Below are positions 28,176 through 36,433 of a stretch of 64,000 nucleotides of DNA, one piece after another; the first letter of the stretch is position 1, and every line of letters starts with the position of its first letter. The stretch is from positions 1,736,001 through 1,800,000 of the forward strand of contig NZ_AP022583.1 of assembly GCF_010731635.1 (NCBI RefSeq). The letters run 5' to 3'. A program made the position numbers and the translations under genes. The notes beneath the pieces were generated by a model. It had not been told where the DNA came from and searched no databases. It worked only from the letters and a program-made list of their open reading frames with translations. The DNA comes from Mycobacterium noviomagense. Its GTDB lineage: Bacteria; Actinomycetota; Actinomycetes; Mycobacteriales; Mycobacteriaceae.

Positions 28176-29195
28176 CTATGCTGCCGGTTCCTGGCCCTCT
28201 GACTCAACAGAAACGGCCGATGTCGCTGCGACTGCTTGCCCGTCCTCGCCGACGACAAGCCACCGATGCACAGGCCGCTCGACCGGCTTGCGGTCGAATT
28301 CCTCGAAGACCCTGCCGATCGCGGCGACGACCGCCGCCGCCAACAGATACGCGAACACCGTTGTGACCGTGTTGTTGGCGATGCCTTGTGCATCATGGGC
28401 ACGGCTGGTCGCGATCGCCCAGATCGATACCGCGGTGCTGACGATCCACAGCGCCCACCACACCAGGATGGGTTTACGCAGCCGCGCATAGTGGTCTTCG
28501 AGGGTCGCCAGCTCGATGACGTACACCGGCGCCCACACCAAGTTGACCAGCGGCACCAAACAGCCCGCCCACATGGTCCGGATGGCACGCGGCTCGGGCC
28601 GGCGGAAATGACCGAACGCCGCAGCCCGCCGAGCGATCAACCACTGGACCAACACCACCGCGCAGGTGAGCACAGCGACGATCGCCGCCAAGCTGGCCAG
28701 CACCCCCAGCCACAGCGCCGCCGCAGCCACCACGGGGTTCAACAGTGTGCTGCGGTTGATGATCAGCAGGATGTAGCGGACCGCGTGCACCAACGCTGCG
28801 ATGGCCAACACCACGATGCTCATCAACAACGTCGCCCGCACCCGCGCGGCCGTCGGTCCTGCCTGCGGCGCGACTGCCTGACCGGCGGCGGTATCGACTC
28901 GGTCGACCAGTCCCCAGCGCGGTATTGCCGTATACCGCGGAGTTGGCCCCAACGGCCGCCGGCGAGGTCGCGGCGGTGGCGGCGGACCTGGCCGTACCGC
29001 TATCCACCGAAAGCCCGGCGGCAGCCGAGGCGGTGTGCGCTGCCCGATACCGGGCTGGGTGCTTGGCTGTGCGCTCCACTGCGGGTCGGCGTGCGGCACG
29101 GGGGCTTGCAGCGTTCCGCGGCAGCGCGGACACCACACCCGCTGGCGATCACGGACATTCCAGCGGGTGCCGCAGCCGGAGCACACCTGGATCAC
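28176..29195 (-). CDS. DUF4328-like membrane protein with N-terminal zinc ribbon (Rv3843c-like)
   Basis: A 339-aa protein. The first 30 residues hold a zinc ribbon of two knuckles (CSGCGTRW and WCPRCRG), followed by a proline-rich linker and about six transmembrane helices from residue 120 onward, with the pattern of DUF4328 proteins. GTG at 29195 is the start. Position and size match Mtb Rv3843c. It precedes glpQ1 by four bases on the same strand; a shared role in lipid turnover is only an inference from this link. Confidence 0.82.
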   Translation of the reverse strand: MIQVCSGCGTRWNVRDRQRVWCPRCRGTLQAPVPHADPQWSAQPSTQPGIGQRTPPRLPPGFRWIAVRPGPPPPPRPRRRPLGPTPRYTAIPRWGLVDRVDTAAGQAVAPQAGPTAARVRATLLMSIVVLAIAALVHAVRYILLIINRSTLLNPVVAAAALWLGVLASLAAIVAVLTCAVVLVQWLIARRAAAFGHFRRPEPRAIRTMWAGCLVPLVNLVWAPVYVIELATLEDHYARLRKPILVWWALWIVSTAVSIWAIATSRAHDAQGIANNTVTTVFAYLLAAAVVAAIGRVFEEFDRKPVERPVHRWLVVGEDGQAVAATSAVSVESEGQEPAA

Positions 29196-29280
29196 GGCAC
29201 CAGCTTAAGCGCGGCGCCGTAACGGGTCGGTCCAGAGCACGCCGAAGGTGAGCCGTCCATCGATTTCCAGCTATCTACGG

Positions 29281-29378
29281 CTATCCACAATTTCCACAGC
29301 TTTATCCACAACCGGTGAGAAATGTCGGCACTGTTAACGCGGTGTCAAATACGGTTTCCTCCCCGTCTTTGTGGATAA
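29281..29378. other. Cluster of DnaA-box-like 9-mers in a 477-bp intergenic region
   Basis: The gap 29196-29672 has no convincing protein gene over most of its length. It contains CTATCCACA at 29281-29289, TTATCCACA at 29302-29310 and the inverted TTATCCACA at 29370-29378, with a near-match TTTCCACAG between the first two. TTATCCACA is the strongest general DnaA box. No dnaA or dnaN gene is near, so this is not the usual origin; a DnaA-titrating or regulatory site is possible. In Mtb this gap holds insertion-sequence-related genes. Confidence 0.5.
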
Positions 29379-29672
29379 GGCTGGGTGAACCGGGCCGCCC
29401 ATCCAAAGGGCCGCTGATCGCGGAGCGAAATAAGTTGGCGCGCTAAGCATCCCTTCCCTGGCGGCCGCCAAGCGGTCGACGCACCACCACCACGCCAACT
29501 GCACAGTTAAAGCGGCGCTGTGTTCGCGGCATACCCCGATGAACAGCGGCTCAGTCAGCGATTACCGGTTCAATTTTTCTGCCGCCTCGTTAGGCGCTAT
29601 GATCGCCATCACCAGATCACGTGTGTGACTCATCTCACTGGGGGCGGTTTAGGTGCAGGCCAGGGGCACTCG

Positions 29673-29828
29673 ATGACGACACAACCATTTGGACCCCGAT
29701 CGGCGTCGTCGCCGCAGTGGTATCCGGGCTCATCCACCGTGAGTCGTTCTTACGTCCTGGCCGGCGTGCGTGCCGGGCTGATCGCTTTGGTGTTGTTGGC
29801 GATCCTGGCCGTCATCGTTTTGGTCTGA
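29673..29828 (+). CDS. Small single-pass membrane protein
   Basis: A 51-aa open frame starting at ATG 29673 with AGGGG eight bases before it. The first 28 residues are polar and the last 22 form one hydrophobic helix (AGLIALVLLAILAVIVLV) ending the protein, a tail-anchored pattern. It lies 162 bp upstream of sodA on the same strand. I recognise no family; the ribosome site and clean membrane helix support it. Confidence 0.5.
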   Translation: MTTQPFGPRSASSPQWYPGSSTVSRSYVLAGVRAGLIALVLLAILAVIVLV

Positions 29829-29990
29829 CATCGCGGCGATTCGGGCGCCTCGACAGCGCTCTGGGTACTCGTTGTTGCGGTGTGCCCGCTCATGGAGCAG
29901 GGTTGATTACGCTTAGGCCGCCGCGTGGCGGGAAACCCTGCAAGCAGGACGTCACAATGCGATCACCGACGATCAAGGAAGGAATCTTCA

Positions 29991-30614
29991 GTGGCTGAAT
30001 ACACCTTGCCCGATTTGGACTGGGACTACGGAGCGCTGGAGCCGCACATCTCGGGTCAGATCAACGAGCTTCACCACAGCAAACACCACGCGACGTACGT
30101 CAAAGGCGCCAACGACGCCCTCGCGAAGCTAGAAGAGGCGCGCGCCAAAGACGACCACTCCGCGATCGTCGGACACGAGAAAGCTCTGGCTTTCAACCTC
30201 GCCGGCCACGTCAACCACTGCTTGTGGTGGAAGAACCTGTCCCCCAACGGTGGTGACAAGCCGACCGGAGAACTGGCCGCCGCCATCGATGACGCGTTCG
30301 GATCGTTCGACAAGTTCCGCGCTCAGTTCACCGCTGCTGCCACCACCGTGCAGGGGTCTGGCTGGGCGGCGCTCGGCTGGGACAGCCTGGGCAGCAACCT
30401 GCTGGTATTCCAGGTTTACGACCACCAGGCGAACTTCCCGCTCGGGATCGTGCCGCTGTTGGTGCTCGACATGTGGGAACACGCCTTCTACCTGCAGTAC
30501 AAGAACGTCAAGCCGGACTTCGCCAAGGCGTTCTGGAACGTGGTCAACTGGGAGGACGTCCAAGCCCGCTATGCAGCCGCGACCTCCAAGACCAAGGGCC
30601 TGATCGCCGGCTGA
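29991..30614 (+). CDS. sodA: Superoxide dismutase [Fe]
   Basis: SodA converts superoxide to oxygen and hydrogen peroxide; in Mtb the homologous iron enzyme is exported without a signal peptide. The 207-aa protein is the same length, with metal ligands in [24 protein letters not shown] and [11 protein letters not shown] and no N-terminal signal. The GTG start at 29991 is preceded by AAGGAAGGA; the longer open frame from 29925 has no such site. A strong intrinsic terminator follows 40 bp after the stop, so it is probably a monocistronic, highly expressed gene. Confidence 0.97.
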   Translation: MAEYTLPDLDWDYGALEPHISGQINELHHSKHHATYVKGANDALAKLEEARAKDDHSAIVGHEKALAFNLAGHVNHCLWWKNLSPNGGDKPTGELAAAIDDAFGSFDKFRAQFTAAATTVQGSGWAALGWDSLGSNLLVFQVYDHQANFPLGIVPLLVLDMWEHAFYLQYKNVKPDFAKAFWNVVNWEDVQARYAAATSKTKGLIAG

Positions 30615-30653
30615 GCCCGCGACGGTCAGAGCACCGATACCACCTAGGAGACA

Positions 30654-30690
30654 GGGGCGTCGCGCTAAACCCGCGGCGCCCCTTGTTTTT
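30654..30690 (+). terminator. Intrinsic terminator of sodA
   Basis: An 11-bp GC-rich stem (GGGGCGTCGCG with CGCGGCGCCCC, one G-T pair) around a 7-base loop CTAAACC is followed by TTGTTTTT. This is a classical Rho-independent terminator, which is rare in mycobacteria. Confidence 0.88.
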
Positions 30691-30816
30691 GCAAGACCGA
30701 CGTTGATTAGCCGTGTCGGCTTGCGGGTACTCGCTTGCTACCGCATGCTTTGCTCATCGACCCGCCGACGTGTTGGTTCCGAGTCGTTCGCAGCCGGAGG
30801 TATCGCGAGGTCCGAA

Positions 30817-31350
30817 ATGGAAACTGGGTCAGGCCGGGCCATCGAAGTGGCCCCCTTCCACTCCCGCGGTTCGCTGAAGGGGTTCGTAATCTCTGGTCGG
30901 TGGCCGGATTCGACGAAGGAGTGGGCCCAGCTTCTGATGGTGGCCGTCCGGGTCGCCTCGCTTCCCGGATTGCTTTCCACCACAACTGTTTTCGGCGCTC
31001 GCGAGGAACTGCCTGAGTCTCCGGAGCCGGGCACCGTGGGTTTGGTCGTGGCCGAAGGACCGGTGGTTGGCGAGTCCGCCATCGCCCCAGGGCATTTCGC
31101 TGACCACCAGCCGCCCGCGCTGATGATGTTGCATCCACCGTCGGAGACCACGCCGTCGTTGCCGGAATGCAGCGGGGCGGCGTCGGGATGCGTACTGCTG
31201 CCGGGATTGCCGTATCTGGGACTGGAGCACCGCGCGGCCTGGGTTGAGGCAGAAGCCGACGGCACGGTCACGTCGATGGTGAGCCGCGTCGGCGTCGACC
31301 CGATCAGCCACCCCGACACCGCGATTCTCGCGATGTTGCTTGCCGCATAA
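30817..31350 (+). CDS. Conserved mycobacterial protein (Rv3847-like)
   Basis: A 177-aa protein of the same length as Mtb Rv3847. The N-terminal block RGSLKGFVISGRWPDSTKEW is followed by a hydrophobic stretch, and the middle part is rich in Pro, Glu and Gly; there is no signal peptide or certain membrane helix. The ATG at 30817 has GCGAGG six bases upstream and reproduces the Mtb length, while the open frame extends further back to 30703. It lies between sodA and the Mn2+ riboswitch gene. No function can be assigned. Confidence 0.75.
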   Translation: METGSGRAIEVAPFHSRGSLKGFVISGRWPDSTKEWAQLLMVAVRVASLPGLLSTTTVFGAREELPESPEPGTVGLVVAEGPVVGESAIAPGHFADHQPPALMMLHPPSETTPSLPECSGAASGCVLLPGLPYLGLEHRAAWVEAEADGTVTSMVSRVGVDPISHPDTAILAMLLAA

Positions 31351-31487
31351 GCGGTTTGGGTCCGCTAATCCAGCGGTATCGCGTGCGCTGATCAGAAAGA
31401 GGCGCTCGGCGAATCGTCGAATACGGCCACCCGAACTTGACCCCTGCACTGGCGTACCGCTTTTGCGACCGCTAGCCTGGGACCGTT

Positions 31488-31584
31488 AGCGAAGGGGAGT
31501 AGCCCCGAATCGTCGAGTCGACACACTGGCGAACAGCCCGGCCGGCGAACCGTTCCACAGCGGACGGTGGGCGAGACCTTCGAC
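31488..31584 (+). promoter_or_regulatory. yybP-ykoY (Mn2+) riboswitch
   Basis: The leader of the next gene carries the conserved cores of this class: GGGGAGTAGC at 31494-31503, GTCGACACACTG in the middle and GGGCGAGACCTTCG near the 3' end. The closing helix P1 is visible as CGAAGG (31490-31495) with CCTTCG (31577-31582). The same CTTCG can instead pair with CGAAG at 31586-31590, an alternative hairpin that could serve as the switch; a further 7-bp hairpin (31593-31599 with 31611-31617) follows before the start codon. It would sense Mn2+ and control export. Confidence 0.85.
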
Positions 31585-31640
31585 CCGAAGTTCGACGAAC
31601 GACGCAAGTCTTCGTCGGCGCCGCGTCGAAAGGTCGCCAC

Positions 31641-32477
31641 ATGCTCGCAGCCTCGGTACTGAGCTTCTGGGTCGTTTTCGTCGCCGAGCTCGGCGACCGC
31701 TCGCAGCTCATCACGATCACCTATTCGCTGCGCTACCGCTGGTGGTTGGTGCTGACCGGAGTGGCGATCGCCTCGGTCCTGGTGCACGGCGTTTCGGTAG
31801 CAATCGGGCATTCGCTGGGTATGACGCTGCCGGCTCGGCCGATGGCTTTAGCTTCTGCGGTTGCCTTTTTGATCTTCGCGGTGTGGACGTGGCGTGAGGC
31901 AAAATCCGGCGACGACGGCGTCTCCCCCGTCCGCAAACCGCGCTTCGCGCTTCTCGCGGTGGTGTCATCCATCGTGCTGGCCGAGCTCAGCGACAAAACC
32001 ACGCTGGCCACCATCACGCTGGCCAGCGACCACGACTGGGTCGGCGTGTGGATCGGCACCACGGTTGCCATGGTGCTGGCCAATGGTCTGGCCATCGTGG
32101 CGGGGATTCTGCTGCACCGCCGCATGCCGGTCCGGCTGCTGCATGTCTTGGCCGGGCTGCTGTTCCTGGCGTTCGGGCTGTGGATGCTGTTCGACAGCGC
32201 GCTGGGCTGGCGCTGGGTGGCGGTCGCGGCGATCGCTGCAGTGATCGCGGTTGCGGCGCTGCTGGCAACGCTGCGCGTCGCCCGCCGCCGCCAAGCGCTG
32301 CTCGACCCTGCGGCCCGTAACCGCCCGCCGTCTGACACCGCGCGCCCCAGCGCCTCCGTCTCCGCGACGACTGACCCAACAGACGCTCGCGAAGTCGGCG
32401 CAAGCCGACTCGACGGAGCTCCCCCGACGAAGCGGCGGCACCCGACAGCAAATCGGCTTTTGAATCGATCCCCGTAG
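31641..32477 (+). CDS. GDT1/TMEM165 (UPF0016) family cation transporter (Rv3848-like)
   Basis: A 278-aa membrane protein with six helices in two homologous halves, each bearing the family's Glu-x-Gly-Asp-(Lys/Arg)-(Ser/Thr) motif: ELGDRS at residues 16-21 and ELSDKT near 114-119. These acidic pairs bind Mn2+ or Ca2+ in exchange for protons. A hydrophilic tail of about 75 residues follows. The ATG has AAAGG seven bases before it. The Mn2+ riboswitch in its leader makes manganese export or homeostasis the likely role. It stands between Rv3847-like and espR genes, as in Mtb. Confidence 0.88.
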   Translation: MLAASVLSFWVVFVAELGDRSQLITITYSLRYRWWLVLTGVAIASVLVHGVSVAIGHSLGMTLPARPMALASAVAFLIFAVWTWREAKSGDDGVSPVRKPRFALLAVVSSIVLAELSDKTTLATITLASDHDWVGVWIGTTVAMVLANGLAIVAGILLHRRMPVRLLHVLAGLLFLAFGLWMLFDSALGWRWVAVAAIAAVIAVAALLATLRVARRRQALLDPAARNRPPSDTARPSASVSATTDPTDAREVGASRLDGAPPTKRRHPTANRLLNRSP

Positions 32478-32760
32478 CCGGCTCGTTGCCGGACGGCGGG
32501 TGGCGCGCCGATGACGACGCCCGCCAATCCATGCGGGTGAACCAGTGATCGCACACCGCGACATAATTTTCCTTGGTGCATAGTGTGTATACGGCTCGTG
32601 AACCACGTGTTGTCGTTCAGCGGCGCTCGCTATCGCCGCGACGGCCGCGCAAAACAATTCCGTACGGGTTTGCACTTGGCCGTGGCCATAAGACTCGCTA
32701 CGATGTTCAGCAAATACGTGGATGACCCATTTTTCTTGCAGCCCGCTGGAGGTCATATCG

Positions 32761-33159
32761 ATGAGCACGACGTTTGCTGCCCGCCTGAACCGCCTGTTCG
32801 ACACGGTGTATCCGCCCGGCCGCGGGCCGCATACATCGGCCGAGGTGATCGCGGCGCTCAAGGCAGAGGGCATCACGATGTCGGCTCCGTATCTCTCGCA
32901 GCTACGCTCCGGCAACCGGACGAACCCGTCCGCGGCGACCATGGCGGCGCTCGCCAACTTCTTCCGGATCAAGCCCGCCTACTTCACCGACGACGAGTAC
33001 TACGAAAAGCTCGACAAAGAACTGACGTGGCTGGCCACCATGCGTGACGAGAACGTCCGCCGCATCGCACTGGGGGCTGCTGCCCTCTCCCCCGAGGCCC
33101 AAGAGGACATTGCGCAGCGGGTCGAGGAGCTGCGCCGCAAAGAAAACGTCGACGCCTGA
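32761..33159 (+). CDS. espR: Nucleoid-associated regulator EspR
   Basis: EspR is a 132-aa DNA-binding protein that in Mtb activates the espACD operon needed for ESX-1 secretion and also binds widely across the chromosome. The N-terminal HTH includes TSAEVIAALKAEGITMSAPY and LSQLRSGNRTNPS, followed by the long dimerisation helices (ELTWLATMRDENVRRIALG, AQRVEELRRKEN). GGAGG lies eight bases before the ATG, and length equals Mtb Rv3849. No ESX-1 or espACD genes are in this window, so its role may be mainly global here. A 283-bp region upstream holds no gene I can support. Confidence 0.96.
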   Translation: MSTTFAARLNRLFDTVYPPGRGPHTSAEVIAALKAEGITMSAPYLSQLRSGNRTNPSAATMAALANFFRIKPAYFTDDEYYEKLDKELTWLATMRDENVRRIALGAAALSPEAQEDIAQRVEELRRKENVDA

Positions 33160-33281
33160 CGCCGCTTTCCGTATCGCCCCGACCTGACGAGGGGCCACCG
33201 ACCGGCGCCGATTAGGGTTGGCTCAGCGATCGCGCTGCACGCGCCGCGATAGTCGACGAGATACCGGGAGGGCGGCCGGCA

Positions 33282-33938
33282 ATGGGCCTGTTCGGCAAGC
33301 GAAAGACCCGTGCAACACGTCGTGCCGAAGCCCGCGCGATCAGGCTGCGCGCCAAGCTCGACGCCAAATTGGCCGCGAAAAACGAGCTGCGCCGGATCAA
33401 GGCCGCTCAGCGGGCGGAGGCCAAAGCGCTCAAGGCCCAGCTCAAAGCCCAGCGCGACAGCGACCGGGCGGCGCTCAAGGCCGCTGAAACACAGCTCAAA
33501 GCGGTACGGGAGGGCAAGCTGCTCTCACCGACGCGGATCCGCCGGGTGCTGACGGTGTCTCGGCTGTTGGCTCCGGTCATCGTGCCGCTGGCCTACCGGG
33601 CAGCGATCGCCGCTCGGGGCCTGATCGACCAGCGTCGCGCCGACCGGCTCGGGATTCCCTTGACCCAGATCGGTCAGTTCTCGGGGCAAGGCGCCCGCCT
33701 ATCCGCCCGCGTCGCCGGTGCCGAACGATCGCTGCGCACGGTCGAAGAAAAGAACCCGAAAGACGCCGAAACCAAACAGTTCGTCGCCGCCATCAGTGAA
33801 CGACTACGCGATCTGTCGGCGGCTATCACCACAGCGGAAAACATGCCCACCTCGCGTCGCCGCGGCGCACACGCCGCGATCGCCAAACAGCTCGACGGCA
33901 TCGAAGCCGACTTGATGGCGCGACTCGGGGTAGGCTGA
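33282..33938 (+). CDS. Conserved helical protein (Rv3850-like, DUF6474-type)
   Basis: A 218-aa protein identical in length to Mtb Rv3850. Its first 80 residues are a long, highly charged Lys/Arg/Ala helix (AKLDAKLAAKNELRRIK, AEAKALKAQLKAQRDSDRAA), likely a coiled coil or nucleic-acid-binding arm. A hydrophobic stretch follows (LLAPVIVPLAYRAAIAARG) and then a second helical region. Its role is unknown; the neighbour EspR and the H-NS-like gene nearby make a nucleoid link possible but unproven. Confidence 0.8.
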   Translation: MGLFGKRKTRATRRAEARAIRLRAKLDAKLAAKNELRRIKAAQRAEAKALKAQLKAQRDSDRAALKAAETQLKAVREGKLLSPTRIRRVLTVSRLLAPVIVPLAYRAAIAARGLIDQRRADRLGIPLTQIGQFSGQGARLSARVAGAERSLRTVEEKNPKDAETKQFVAAISERLRDLSAAITTAENMPTSRRRGAHAAIAKQLDGIEADLMARLGVG

Positions 33939-33999
33939 CCGCCCGCCGGTCGCGCATCGTGACTGCATCCCGCCCTTCGACCTAGGAATCGCCGATCGT

Positions 34000-34650
34000 A
34001 TGCCCCGCCGCCGCAGGTCGGTCAGGCGCGTCCTGATCGGGATCGCAACCGCCGCAACGCTTTACGTCGCCTCGGCCGCTCCCGCCTGGGCACATATCCA
34101 CGCCAGCAGCGACAACCCCGTGCGCGGCAGCATGGCCGTCGTCACCTTCGAGGTGCCCAACGAGTCCCCGACCGGCGCGGCCACCACAGCGGTCACCATC
34201 GCACTCCCGGCCGGAACCTCCGCCCGCACCGAAACCATGCCGGGGTGGACGGCCAAGGCAGACCGGGACGCCGCATCAGGCACGGTCCGCTCCGTCACCT
34301 GGACCGCGGCGGCGAACGGCGGCATTCCCGCCGACCAGTTTGGGTTGTTTCGGATCTCGCTGAAGCTGCCCGACAGCGACGCCGCGACGTTCCCGGCCAC
34401 CCAGACCTACGCCGACGGGTCGGTGGTGCGCTGGGATGAGCCGCCGCTGCCGGGCGCAGGCGAACCCGAGCATCCCGCGCCCCGGCTCACACTGGCCGTG
34501 GGGCCGCCGGGACCGCCAGCCGCCGCGCAGGAACCGGCTGTCCGGCAGACAAGTTCATCGGCCGACAACACCGCTCGCCTGCTCGGCGGCGCCGCCCTGT
34601 TGGTGGCCGCACTTGGAGTCGGCATGGCGCTGGCCCGGCGGCGGGCATAG
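34000..34650 (+). CDS. YcnI-like (DUF1775) copper-binding exported protein
   Basis: A 216-aa secreted, membrane-anchored protein. The signal peptide ends at ASAAPAWA, leaving the mature N-terminus HIHASSDNP, where the first His is the known Cu(II) ligand of YcnI proteins. The cupredoxin-like domain follows (VTFEVPNESPTGAATTAV), then a Pro/Ala linker and a C-terminal helix (LLGGAALLVAALGVGMA) with basic ending. The next gene, five bases on, encodes a CopC-like protein, a well-known partner. Together they probably handle extracytoplasmic copper. Mtb has no obvious complete pair at this place. Confidence 0.85.
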   Translation: MPRRRRSVRRVLIGIATAATLYVASAAPAWAHIHASSDNPVRGSMAVVTFEVPNESPTGAATTAVTIALPAGTSARTETMPGWTAKADRDAASGTVRSVTWTAAANGGIPADQFGLFRISLKLPDSDAATFPATQTYADGSVVRWDEPPLPGAGEPEHPAPRLTLAVGPPGPPAAAQEPAVRQTSSSADNTARLLGGAALLVAALGVGMALARRRA

Positions 34651-34655
34651 CGCCG

Positions 34656-35171
34656 ATGACCAGCGCAGCACGCGCGGTGACGGTGGGCTTGGCGCTTACC
34701 GCAATGCTGTGCCTCGGCACATGGCAGTCCCAAACCGCTGCTGCCCATGCCGTTCGAGTGTCCGCGGATCCACCCGAAAACGCTGTGCTCACTGTGGGCC
34801 CGGCCAGGGTGAGCGCCACTTTCAACGAGCCGATGCAGACCACCTTTGCGGCGATGACCGTCGTCGGCCCCGACGGAAACCTCTGGTCGTCCGGCGAACC
34901 GCAGGTGAGCGGAGCGGTGGTCAGCGTCAACCTCCGGCCATTGGGCCCGGCCGGCACCTACACAGTGAACTACCGAGCGACCTCGGCGGACGGCCACGTG
35001 GTGTCTGGATCGTGGTCGTTTCGGCTCACCGTGCCCGGTACTGGTGTGCCGGGACCCTCCGCACACGCAGGTGACACCTCGTCCGGAGCGGTCCCGGCTT
35101 GGCCGTTTGCAGTTGGTGCGGTGGTGCTTGTTGCCAGCGCCGCGCTCTGGGCTGCCCGGCGCAGGCGCTGA
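34656..35171 (+). CDS. CopC-domain copper resistance protein
   Basis: A 171-aa exported protein. A signal peptide (LALTAMLCLGTWQSQTAAA) is followed by the CopC fold beginning HAVRVSADPPENAVL, with the N-terminal His as Cu(II) ligand and SADGHVVSGSWSFRL containing the second His. It ends with one membrane helix (PFAVGAVVLVASAALWAA) and RRRR, so it is anchored outside the cytoplasmic membrane. It starts five bases after the YcnI-like gene. No CopD domain is fused. Mtb Rv3851, a small membrane protein in this place, may be a remnant. Confidence 0.83.
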   Translation: MTSAARAVTVGLALTAMLCLGTWQSQTAAAHAVRVSADPPENAVLTVGPARVSATFNEPMQTTFAAMTVVGPDGNLWSSGEPQVSGAVVSVNLRPLGPAGTYTVNYRATSADGHVVSGSWSFRLTVPGTGVPGPSAHAGDTSSGAVPAWPFAVGAVVLVASAALWAARRRR

Positions 35172-35296
35172 CGGGCGTGGCTTCCCATCAGGCGTAAGTA
35201 GCAAGCGGCGCGCCTGTGGCCTCCTGGCATGATGGGGTTCGACTGCTGGTGTACGCGACTGGCGGACGCGACGAAAATCTGCAAAGGAGCAGCCGC

Positions 35297-35857
35297 ATGG
35301 CAGACCCGCAGGATCACCCGGAAGAGGCACCCGGCGCTGGGCCAACACCCCCTGCGCCGCCGGCCGACGAGGCCGCACCTGCGCCGCCGCCCGACACGAC
35401 GCCGCCTGTCGACATAGCTCCGCCTCCGCAGAAGGCGCCGCCACCGCCAGCCGACCCGTCGTCGGCCACGCAGCCACCGCAGAAGGCGGCGAAGAAAGCG
35501 GCAGCGAAGAAGGCACCCGCCAAGGCCGCGAAGAAGGCCCAGAAAGCACCGGCTAAGAAAGCGCCAGCGAAAAAATCGCCCGACAAGAAACCACCGGAGA
35601 AGAAAGCGCCCCCCGTCAAGGCCGAGCCCGCGGCACCGAAACTGGCCGGCCAGCCGCCCCTCGAAACCAACGGCCAGCTTGCCGCCGGAGCCAAAGAGGC
35701 TGCAGCACAAGCGAAGTCGACGGTTGAAACAGCCGACAACCCGGTTTCCCAACCGGCGGCAGCCCTCTCGGCTGTCCGCTCACCGGTGCCGCTGGCGGTC
35801 GCGATCGCCATCGGGCTGCTCACCTTGGTATTGATCCGGCAACTGCGCCGCCGCTGA
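35297..35857 (+). CDS. hns: H-NS-like membrane-tethered lysine-rich protein (Rv3852-like)
   Basis: A 186-aa protein. It has an acidic proline-rich N-terminus, a central run of PAKKA/AAKKA-type repeats (residues about 64-105) resembling histone H1 tails that bind DNA, and a C-terminal membrane helix (VPLAVAIAIGLLTLVLI) followed by RQLRRR. Mtb Rv3852 has the same architecture but 134 aa, so the Pro-rich part is longer here. AAAGGAG lies seven bases before the ATG. It may fix DNA near the membrane; its effect on nucleoid organisation in mycobacteria is debated. Confidence 0.85.
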   Translation: MADPQDHPEEAPGAGPTPPAPPADEAAPAPPPDTTPPVDIAPPPQKAPPPPADPSSATQPPQKAAKKAAAKKAPAKAAKKAQKAPAKKAPAKKSPDKKPPEKKAPPVKAEPAAPKLAGQPPLETNGQLAAGAKEAAAQAKSTVETADNPVSQPAAALSAVRSPVPLAVAIAIGLLTLVLIRQLRRR

Positions 35858-35890
35858 GCCGGTCGGCTAGCGGCTTGCAATAATGCCGCG

Positions 35891-36364
35891 GTGCCTGTGA
35901 CTTTCCGACCCACCGCCGACCTGGTCGACGACATCGGCGACGACGTGCGCAGCTGTGACATTCAGTTCCGGCAGTTCGGCGGTCGCAGCCAGTTCGCCGG
36001 ACTGATCAGCACCGTGCGCTGTTTTCAGGACAACGCCTTGCTGAAGTCGGTGCTCTCCGAGCCAGGCGACGGCGGAGTGCTGGTGATCGACGGCGCCGGC
36101 TCGCTGCACACCGCACTGGTCGGCGACGTCATTGCCCAGCTCGCACATGACAACGGCTGGGCCGGGCTGATCGTGCACGGCGCGGTCCGCGACGCCGCTG
36201 CGCTGCGCGGCATCGACATCGGCATCAAGGCACTCGGCACCAACCCCCGCAAGAGCACCAAGACCGGCGCCGGTGAGCGCGACGTCGCGGTGAGTTTGGG
36301 CGGCGTGACATTCGTGCCCGGCGATCTCGCCTACAGCGACGACGACGGCATCGTCGTCGTCTAG
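35891..36364 (+). CDS. rraA: RraA family protein (regulator of ribonuclease activity / aldolase-like)
   Basis: A 157-aa protein of the RraA fold, the same length as Mtb Rv3853 (once called MenG). Family motifs are the glycine-rich [20 protein letters not shown] and [17 protein letters not shown]. Members either inhibit RNase E or act as 4-hydroxy-4-methyl-2-oxoglutarate aldolases; the sequence alone does not decide, and the menaquinone methyltransferase name is a historical error. A GTG start begins 33 bp after the hns stop. Confidence 0.93.
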   Translation: MPVTFRPTADLVDDIGDDVRSCDIQFRQFGGRSQFAGLISTVRCFQDNALLKSVLSEPGDGGVLVIDGAGSLHTALVGDVIAQLAHDNGWAGLIVHGAVRDAAALRGIDIGIKALGTNPRKSTKTGAGERDVAVSLGGVTFVPGDLAYSDDDGIVVV

Positions 36365-36368
36365 GCGC

Positions 36369-36423
36369 GACCAGACGCAAAAGCACCCATTTCGTTGCGA
36401 AATGGGTGCTTTTGCGTCTGGTC
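36369..36423. terminator. 26-bp perfect hairpin between convergent rraA and ethA
   Basis: The arms run from GACCAGACGCAAAAGCACCC to its exact complement GGGTGCTTTTGCGTCTGGTC, with ATTTCG/CGAAAT continuing the stem: 26 bp without mismatch and a 3-base loop TTG. Both genes stop within 11 bp of it. It fits a bidirectional terminator but is much longer than needed, and may be a member of a dispersed palindromic repeat. Confidence 0.75.
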
Positions 36424-36433
36424 GGCGTAGGAG

